The notes below the pieces were generated by a model that saw only the letters and a program-made list of their open reading frames with translations, was not told the DNA's origin and made no database searches. A stretch of 64,000 nt of DNA, from assembly GCA_012934845.2 (NCBI GenBank), contig WNNJ02002500.1, positions 177,225 to 241,224 of the forward strand, written 5' to 3'. The number at the start of each line of letters is the position of its first letter. The first letter of the stretch is position 1. Made by a program: the position numbers and the translations under genes. The stretch comes from Pomphorhynchus laevis. Taxonomy: Eukaryota; Acanthocephala; Palaeacanthocephala; Echinorhynchida; Pomphorhynchidae. Below are positions 55,791 to 64,000 of the stretch, piece by piece.

Positions 55791-58480
55791 TCCGCTTTGG
55801 AGTTTAAATTTATTTTCAATAATATTTGGTTGATTTACATATTTTTTGTTTGATTGTATTGAACAACGGATTGTAAATGTTTATAGGCTTATTCATATGC
55901 AAATAGCTATTGTAAATATTAAATATTGTTTTTTTTTACAATATAAATAAAATAACTTTATTTAATTACTTATTAAATCAATTCTTATAAAACTTTATTA
56001 AAAATTTATCAAATATTAAATATCAAATATTTTATACATTTTCAAATGAAATATTAACTTTTATTTCGTATATAAAAAATCTAATTTTTATATTTATCAT
56101 ATAAAAATTTAATTTAAAATTTAATTTGTTATTTAAAAAATAAAATGAAAAAGATAAGTGTTTATTTATAATCTTTTCATTTATAGTCAATTATATTTGT
56201 TATATTTCTTATATTTAAATAAATTAAATTAAATTTAATTTTTCTTAAATTAAATTTTTACAGATTAGTATAATAATTTATAAATATATCTGAATTATAT
56301 ATATTATTTTTATAAAATTAGTTTATATTTTATGTTATAAAATATACAATTTTTTTTAAACTTATGCTTTTATTTTTTGGATGATTTAAAGACAAAATTA
56401 ATTCTTATCTAATCTAGTCTTATTAATTTTAATCTTCTTTATTAAGTATTTTGAAGTACTAGCTCATCTGCCCCTTTAACAGAGATCAACAATTCAATAT
56501 TTTAAACATCACTTCAAAGATATTTAATTTCTTAAAATTCGTTTCTAATTTTGCTTAATTTATTCGCTTGTCAAATTTGTTCTAAAAATAATCAAAAGGG
56601 TGACAGCGTTTAAGCGAAATTTTTTTACTAAACTGTTTGCATCTTTCGCCTGGATAATATACAATGCCTATTAAACATATTCACTGTCACGCGAAGGTAA
56701 TATTGAGAGTTTAAGAGTGATATCAAAACTATAATTTTTCATAAAGTTTCTGGCAAAAGGCAAAATTTTAAATGTTTCAAATCAGTTTCTGACATAAGGG
56801 CAAATTAATTATCAAAATATACATAACTAAGGTATATTAAGGTAACTTAGGTAACATATATCTTAAATAGCCCCTCATACTTAAATCAAGCTTATTTTCA
56901 ATTTAATACTTTCAAAATTAATTTAATTTAAATGCGAATATTTAAATATTTAAATATTTATATTTATTTACATGCGAATATTTTTTTAAAGCGCTTTAGA
57001 TGACTTTAATCTCGTAATTTTTAAATAGTTTTTGAATTTTCAAATTCAAACATTTAAGTTTTCTCATTTTTAACATGTAAATAACAAATATGTTATTGTT
57101 CACTTACAAAAATATTCCATTCAGTATTCGGTGTAATTCGCAAGTTAATATGCAAGTTATTCACATTTTCATGAAAACATAAAAACATTTACACAAGTAA
57201 AAAGTGTATTACATATTGTTAATCTCTGATCTACACTGAATAAACAATTGGTTTGATATTTGCAAATCAGCTCTTGCAATTGTAAATCGGACGAACGATG
57301 ACTGGAAAATGTCAATCGGCTCCTGCGATTTGGTCAGACCATTAAAAATGCAGACACTAACATAGACTTTTTCTCATTTAATTTCATCAAAGTAGAGAAC
57401 AAGGTTAAAACAAGCAAAATCAACAAATGCTATATCGCACAGATGTGCTTGCTAGAAGGGCAACAACAAAGCATCTCAAATATCTAATTAGATAAATAAG
57501 CATTGAAAAACAGTAACAGTAAAGTGATAAGTACGATACAATTTGTATGATATTTATTTACATTACCAGCGCACTGGCGATTTGCCGATTTAATTAGATC
57601 TAAAAATGCTGCTTGGTATAACTTTGATTGTTGCATTTTGATTGGCTTTGGTGTTTAGAGTATAATTTAATGATCAAGAATCAAAGCGTATCAAGAATAG
57701 GAATTATACGCTGACATTTGAGAAGCCGGTGACATTCTCACCAGAGAAAAGACCGAATTGCAGAATCAAGATTATCATTCTGGTATGCAAATTTTAATCA
57801 AGCAAAAACATCAAATTACTGCGCTCGATTATTAAATTGGTTATGCTCTTGTTTTATCAAATTTACTGTATTTTTGTTTTATCAATTTTATTGATAATAA
57901 AATTAATTTAATAATATAATAAAATCAAAAAATTATCATATATATTTATTTAATAAATAAATTTATTGATTTATTACTTATGCAATTTAACAAATAATTA
58001 AAAAAGACTTAATAAACAACAGAAAATTTGAAATTTGTTGTTAAATGCTGTCTGAAAAATTTCACTTCCAAGCTTAAAAATCATCTAACACTCGAAGCTG
58101 TTGCGAAAACGTACCTCTTGAATATGTTTTTACTCGTCAGAGGAGCTCGTAAGCAAGCTGAAGACGCATGAACTAGTTAAAGAGATGCCCTAATCTTGAT
58201 TGACACAAGTGTTTATGCATAATAAATACAATAAATAGTAATAAGAAGGGTATTTATAGTAAAATAATAAAAAATTAATAAAAAATTATTTGTTTAGTAA
58301 CAACAATTTGTGATTGTTTTTCTGATTTAATTGTTTCTTCGCTCCTCCCTTCATAATAATGATAATTAGTATAATAGCAATTTTTTTAAGGAAGAAAAGC
58401 TTTATTCACAAAGTTTACAAAGGGAATTTAACCCAAATATCATTATGTTTGAATTACATGTTACGGGGCGTGTGCTTTAG
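55791..58480. other. Non-coding interval
   Basis: A/T-rich unique sequence with no supported gene and no clear repeats, apart from short A/T runs. Confidence 0.5.
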
Positions 58481-58790
58481 CTAAGGCTCCTGTTGCTCGA
58501 GGGGGACGGCCTTTCCACTTGAAGAACGGTAACCCCGGATGCATATCGACGCCGCACGGCATAGGGCAACACCGATTTCACGTGTAATGCGAGTCAAGCA
58601 CTGTGCGTATGTCGTTTGGTCAGACCTCTGCGCCTGCAGAATGGCGATTCAGCGCAACACAGCACGAGAGCTTTCACTCAATCCGCCGTTTGTCGAAGCG
58701 ATGAAGGGTACAAATGTGCCTCTTGCAATCTGTTGAACCCGTTCCTCATATTTAGACTTCTTTCTTGCTTCGTGGAAGTTAAACGCACTG
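58481..58790 (-). mobile_element. LINE-like retroelement, C-terminal fragment
   Basis: Minus strand: YEERVQQIARGTFVPFIAST and NGGLSESSRAVLR, one in-frame TGA, then TYAQCLTRITREIGVALC and RAASICIRGYRSSS, ending at TAG 58483-58481. It matches the C-terminal block of the element at 4733-7786 (ERASFILLV ... SKISIAMTKFASMCIRAAR) but is a distinct, less decayed copy and far less AT-rich than its surroundings. Only this last part is present. Confidence 0.7.
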
Positions 58791-58942
58791 TTCAACTTCG
58801 TTGAACTGCGTTCAACTTCGTTCAACTGCGTTCAACACAGTTGAACGCACTGTTCACAGTTGAATAGCAATGATAATAATAGCTATAATTTTGGCAGTAT
58901 GTAATAGCAATGATAATAATAGCTATAATTTTGGCAGTATGT
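58790..58942 (+). repeat. Short tandem repeats including a perfect 40-bp duplication
   Basis: TTCAACT(T/G)CG units are repeated between 58790 and 58860. A 40-bp unit starting AATAGCAATGATAATAATAG is then present twice without a mismatch (58863-58902 and 58903-58942), so the duplication is recent. Confidence 0.9.
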
Positions 58943-60409
58943 AATAACCTTATTCTTAATTAAATTAAAATAAAAATTTAAATAATAAATCAAAATTAAA
59001 TGTCTGATTGAGCGCAAGAACCAAATATTAAAGAACGAAAAATATCGTTAGACAGAAATATTAATTTTAAATTCACATTTAAAATTTATTTTGTTTATTA
59101 TGTTTTAGAACGATTATCGTTTAGAAGTAGGCGGTCATACAGGGTGTAATAAGTATTTTTCCAAATTAGAAATCTTTTTAATGATAGTTTGCACAAAAAT
59201 TATTGGTGGATTATTGCGATAATAGCTTAATTACAAATCGCTGATAGTTCCAAACTTTATAGTCTAAAAACAAACTGTTCAAAAAAGTAAATTTTTCTAC
59301 AAGCTTTGTTTGGCAATTTAAATCAAATTTTGCACTAAAATTATTTTTAATTAAAAATTATTTTTATGTCGGATTCCACAAATTGAAAGCTTTATAAATA
59401 TGAAAGCTTTAGAAATTTAAAATGTATTCAAAAGCAGCTTACACGCCATAAATATGTAAATTGAATATTGACAGAATTCCTTTACAAGTGATCACGCATC
59501 TGATAGCCGATAATCTTTTCTCACATATTAACATGTTAATATTATTTGAATGACGGTCGTCAATGTGATTAGCTATTGAACAATGAGAATAGCTGATCAA
59601 TCCGAGCCGCAAATAGCCTAAAGTTAGATATTGTGAGTATACACTAAAGAACTGTTCAGTAATCAGGGTGTAACCTGCATTATAAATGCATTACGAACAC
59701 ATTTATGATAATCATTTAAATGCATAAGCAAATTGTCAGATCAAAGTATATTTTTATTAATCGCTTTAATGTACAAACATCAAAAATCGAAATAAAATAG
59801 GCCAAAAATTGAACGAGTATGAAACTATTAAGTCAAATGTAGCAATAATTAACATTTATTTTGAAAATTACTGTCTAATAATTAAAAGATATCGAAATGA
59901 TCTTACGAATTGATATACATCTGAAAAGGAAACTTGAAATTGAAGTTTTATTAAATAAGTTTGGAGTAAATTGCTTTTTCGTGTTTTAAAAGACGAAATT
60001 ATTTTTTAAAGTAGTTTAATATACAAAAAAGATAACAATTTAAGATAATATTTATAATAATTAATATTTAAAATATTATACGACAAATCCACCTCCAAAT
60101 TTATTTTCTTTGTTGTTTATTATTTTTATTGTTTATTAATTTTTGTTTATTATTGTTTGGTTTGTTTTGTTTATTTTATAATTATATTAAATACGTAGAC
60201 TCAGATAGCTGATTTGATTTATGTTTACACAAAAAATATCCAAATACAAAATCCTTAATGTTAAAACAATAATTTTACTATTTATTGTTTAATGTGGTAT
60301 TTATAATATTTATTGCATCATTGAAATGTTACAAGTTTATATTGATAAGATTATCAAAGCAGAATATTATAAATAAATGATTTATCATTTATCTTATTTT
60401 TTAATTATT
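58943..60409. other. Non-coding interval with one PLE-tail end
   Basis: Mostly unique A/T-rich sequence. At about 60125-60215 lies a plus-strand tail end of the N-terminal-EN PLE (GTTTGTTTTGTTTATTTTAT, then ACGTAGACTCAGATAGCTGA). Confidence 0.6.
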
Positions 60410-61330
60410 TTATTTTTATTTTTAAGTAGTTTATTTATAAGAACAGAAAGTGGTTTTAATGTATATTTAAAAGCAACTGCATATGAACTTAAATTTTATT
60501 GGATTTTTATTTAATTTTGAATTCCAATATAATATAGGTATAGTTTTATTATCTGATTCAATTTTTATACCCTTCTTATTTATTATAGAACAACAGTATA
60601 TCACAATAAAGCCTTTTTGCAAATGAAGACAAAGTTATTACTGGCTTTATCAATAGTTGTTATTATTAATTCATATTCTATAAAGCTTAAAAACAAGTCA
60701 GCTATAATTGGGCTACTATTACCACCCATTGGAACACCTTTGATGGTTTAATTTTTGTTAGATAGGCGTTATAATTATTATAACATATATATGTATATAT
60801 TTTTCCGAATATAAGGTTAATTAATTTTACTAACGCTTCTTTAATATCTACTAAATCTAGATTTGTATAAAGCGTACTAAAATCGTATGTATTTATATTT
60901 TGAAAATTTATTCTTTTGTCTGTTCTAAAAATTCTTTTGTAGAATTAATACTGAAATAGTGTTTTATAACAGTATTAATTTCGATTACCTTGCAATATTT
61001 TTTTAAGTGTGCTTTAATTACTTTAAGTATTTTATTTATATAGACAGAAAGTGGTTTTAATGTACATTTAAACGCACTACATATGAACCTAGGTTTTATT
61101 GGATTTTTATGTAATTTTGGATTCCAATATAATATAGGTATTATTTTATTATCTGATCCAATTTTTATTACCTTTTTTATACCTCAGTTAGCTGTGTTAT
61201 AAGTTTTCTATTCATACAAACTGAGAGAAGTTTTAATGTACATTTAAAAACAATAATCTAGGTTTTATTGGATTTAAATGTAATTTTGGATTCCAATATT
61301 ATTCAACATGTATACCCTTCTTATCCATTG
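60410..61330 (-). mobile_element. N-terminal-EN PLE copy H, scrambled
   Basis: Pieces of the RT occur on one strand but out of order. In best-copy coordinates the blocks follow roughly as 37.75-37.92, 37.60-37.66, 38.31-38.38, 37.80-38.21, and 37.76-37.90 again. The KPRFICSAF block (minus strand) therefore appears three times. Template jumping or nested insertions would explain this. Confidence 0.75.
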
Positions 61331-61379
61331 TTTGTTATTTTTATTTTCTCTCTATTTTTTTCTAATATATAAGTATTCC

Positions 61380-61800
61380 AAATGTTTATCTTTAATGTTT
61401 TAAGCTTTTACCATTAATCAGTTTACCAAAGTAAGCATTTAAGTTATTATAGAAGGAATTGTAAATTTTATTTCTATTGTCGTTATTAATCTATATTTAT
61501 ACCTTTTTGATAGCAGCTTTCTTAATTCACAATTTTCAATTAATTCTAGATTATGAGTACATATATGTTCATTTATTTTATCAAAATTAAGACTTTTGCA
61601 ATTGCATTCAGTTTTTTAATGTTTCTAATGTTATCGTTACATATTGATTTGAATTCTTTTTATAATTACAAATTTTTCGTCCTAATGGCGGTAACAACTT
61701 ATACTTTATTTTAGGAATATATTTACTTAAATCTGATCCTATTATTTCTTTACTTTTAGAATTATTTAAGAATCTACCTATATTTATGTTCGAGTGCCTT
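61380..61800 (-). mobile_element. N-terminal-EN PLE fragment I
   Basis: Matches the region aligned with 37060-37500 (GSDLSKYIPKI...YKLLPP, CNCKSL...KINEHICTHNLELIE, LNAYFGKLI) on the minus strand, with small indels. It probably continues copy H upstream. Confidence 0.75.
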
Positions 61801-62094
61801 ACTGTACAGTTTTTATCATAAATGTAAAGTTAATCTGATCTTGAAATCATTTGGCGTTTGGTGTCGGTTTATAAGTTGAATATGAGAAAATAAAGACGTT
61901 TTTATTTTTATAAAATCGTTATTTGCCCATATTCGTCAGGAAATACGTTATTAATTTTAATAAATGATTAGATTATCAAAGATTTTTAATCATCAAAGAT
62001 TTTTATTTTATGTTAGGCACTTATTGGACCGGATCAATCAGATAAATAAAAATATCCTCTTTATAACCTTCTGATAGCATTTTCCTTACTAGAA

Positions 62095-62625
62095 TATGGA
62101 TGCATGTTCATTCACTTTTTCAAAATTAAGACTTTTGCAATAGCATTCAGTTTCTAATATCATCGTTACATATTGATTTTAATTCTTTATTATAATTACA
62201 AATTTTTCGTCCTAATGGTGGTAGGAGTTTATACCTTATTTTAGGAATATATTTACTTAAATCTGACCCTATTATTTCTTTACTTTTAGAATTATTTAAA
62301 AGTCCCGCTATATTTATGTTATCTATACATTTATTAATGAAGTTTATGGTTAATGTATATTTTCTATTGTTATTATTAACATTTATTGTCCGATTATAGT
62401 ATTTTATATTACAATAACTGTCTATTATACAACTTAGCATATCATAATCGTTAATTAATCTTTGATTTATTGAACATATGATATCTTTAGAAAAACTTCT
62501 TATATTTACATAAAGATCTTTTAGCTTATTATCACTTAAAAGTTGTTTTAACATTTCTAATTGTTCATTTATATACATATCTTTTTTAATATTTTTAAGT
62601 CTATATTTCTTATTCATTTTATCGT
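62095..62625 (-). mobile_element. N-terminal-EN PLE fragment J
   Basis: Open from 62617 to 62147: NKKYRLKNIKKDMYINEQLE, SFSKDIICSINQRLINDYD, KYTLTINFINKCIDNINIAG and RYKLLPPLGRKICNYNKELK. It is the domain before the RT, well preserved. It is bounded by unrelated sequence on both sides. Confidence 0.85.
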
Positions 62626-62742
62626 CATGACTTGTTCTTTCACGAAAACGGAACTTGATGGTATCTTTGAAAGTATTAAAACAACAGTTGATAACGATTT
62701 AACTGAGATACCTATTATCTGTTTTATAAATCTAGATAGTAC

Positions 62743-62952
62743 TTGCTAATATCGATAAAGTTATCTAATGTTAAATCATGTCACATACAACGGAGACCAT
62801 ATGACATTATTGGTAATAACATTACTTTAAAATATCGCAGCGATGTTTCAAAAGAAAAGCATCCTAGTTTTTGGACTGTGGACGAAACAGCTGTGATTTT
62901 TGCAACTTTTCGCTATATATTTTCGCTGAATGATCCCCGAGATGTAAAATAA
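62743..62952 (+). CDS. Unrecognised 69-codon ORF
   Basis: Reads YRSDVSKEKHPSFWTVDETA, then VIFATFRYIFSLNDPRDVK. Composition and amino-acid mix look more protein-like than other short frames nearby, and a further open piece (62561-62749) lies just upstream in another frame. No family recognised. It could be a retroposed gene fragment. Confidence 0.2.
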   Translation: MLISIKLSNVKSCHIQRRPYDIIGNNITLKYRSDVSKEKHPSFWTVDETAVIFATFRYIFSLNDPRDVK

Positions 62953-63424
62953 ATTCCTAGATATAAGTACGAGTTACAAAAATCTAAACTCTCATCACGA
63001 AAATAAATCCGGTCTGTTCTACTAAAACGACCACCTCGGCGAAATTTGATAATCATTGATTGTCCAGTGATCATCTAAAGCATGTTTAGCTCACAAAAAT
63101 AAGTGTGTTTGTAGCTTTTTATAGCTTATTAAATATAAGGATTGATAGATCATCAACATAACGAAGCTAAACGATATTCGGATCTTGCAGTTTAAGTTTG
63201 GAATGAAGATCCATTAAGAAGAATGAAAATGGAATGACTTAGAGGATCTTCTCTAAGTTATCTATATTATAAAATAGCTGACTCCTCTAAAAAAGGAGAT
63301 CTATAATAAATATCTTCTATTATTAAATAATAAATAAGATTTTATATAAGATATTAAAAATCAAAATTAAAAACAAAAATCAAAATTATTAATTGACTAA
63401 TAATGAAAAGAAGAAACTACTATA

Positions 63425-64000
63425 CCTTCTTGTTCATATCTAGATATACACCTTTATCATCAATATTAGTTTTATTAAGAATAAGGCTTTCTGGATAAAT
63501 TTGTTCACTTAATTGAATAAAAATTATTAGGAATTAAATACACATATATATCATCAATGTATCGAAACATATATTTCATATATTTATATTGTTTAGATTT
63601 AGTTTTTACACAGTTATGAACAAATTCATATTCTATAAAGCTTAAAAACAAGTCAGCTATAATTGGGCTACTATTACCACACATTGGAACACCTTTTACT
63701 TGTCTAAATATAGATGTCCCTATATGTCAAAAATATATATGGACACCTATACATTTATAGATGTCCTTTATCAAAATAATTAAGCCTTCTATTAATTCAA
63801 TTTAATCCATATATTTGAATTTACTTGATGGTTTAATTTTTGTTAGATAGGCGTAATAGTTATATCATATAAATGCAATCTATTTCCGAACATAATATTA
63901 ATTAATTTTTCTAACGCTTCTTTAATAACTGCCACATCTTAATCTGCATAACTCGTACTAAAATAGTAAGTATTTATATTTTGAAAGTTTATTCCTTTTG
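63425..64000 (-). mobile_element. N-terminal-EN PLE copy K, running off the window
   Basis: Minus strand: the VYLDMNIKL-like segment, FRYIDDI, the GVPMCGN block (Gly to Cys change), then the KYKYMD...LTKIKPSSKY segment and YDFST-like remnants to the right edge. It contains several indels. Confidence 0.85.

Overview
The window is AT-rich (roughly three quarters A+T) metazoan nuclear DNA. It has long introns, canonical GT-AG splice sites, almost no intact ORFs, and very many retroelement fossils. The homeobox gene and the Penelope-like and LINE families fit an invertebrate, most likely a flatworm or another lophotrochozoan. That placement is inference.

Host genes. One real gene is recognisable: an Iroquois-class (TALE) homeobox gene on the minus strand. 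Five coding exons (40577-40287, 35952-35849, 34298-34068, 32142-31949, 28355-27715) join with fully consistent splice phases into about 486 codons, including the homeodomain, an acidic stretch and the downstream KPKIWS motif. The exon holding the start Met was not found. A single-exon, DHRS7-like short-chain dehydrogenase copy (15752-16777, plus) carries one in-frame TGA. A 142-codon ORF (25485-25913) with one membrane segment is unrecognised.

Mobile elements. The dominant family is a Penelope-like element (PLE) with an N-terminal GIY-YIG endonuclease, the permuted order described for Chlamys/Naiad PLEs. The best copy (36240-39265) lies in an Iroquois intron and keeps an intact 465-codon RT ORF. 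About ten more copies or fragments lie at 2.4-4.6, 18.7-21.0, 22.8-23.7, 54.9-55.8 and 60.4-64.0 kb, and solo 3' tails are scattered through the window. A second PLE type, with the endonuclease at the C-terminus, is present at 21.3-22.6 kb (with its RT half inverted) and 39.35-39.95 kb. Decayed LINE-type elements lie at 4.7-9.0, 12.7-14.8 and 58.5 kb.

Small RNA-like elements. The most interesting layer is an abundance of hammerhead-ribozyme-like sequences: a 520-bp retrozyme-like insertion with a 12-bp target-site duplication (19608-20127), a motif beside the dehydrogenase copy (16750-16830), minimal PLE-type motifs (22.56, 24.5 kb, fold-back repeats at 24.0 and 41.8 kb), and a hammerhead-like core in permuted order shared by a 362-bp satellite (9310-10795) and two dispersed modules (24.8 and 25.1 kb). 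The tail of the main PLE can form an interlocked (pseudoknot) fold, and a solo tail copy begins three bases before that fold.

Layout: 0-2.4 kb AT-rich repeats; 2.4-4.6 PLE; 4.7-9 LINEs; 9.3-10.8 satellite; 12.7-14.8 LINEs; 15.7-17 dehydrogenase copy; 17.9-25.3 nested PLEs, retrozyme and modules; 25.5 orphan ORF; 27.7-40.6 Iroquois gene; 40.6-54.9 mostly non-coding with fold-back repeats; 54.9-64 PLE fragments and one LINE fragment.
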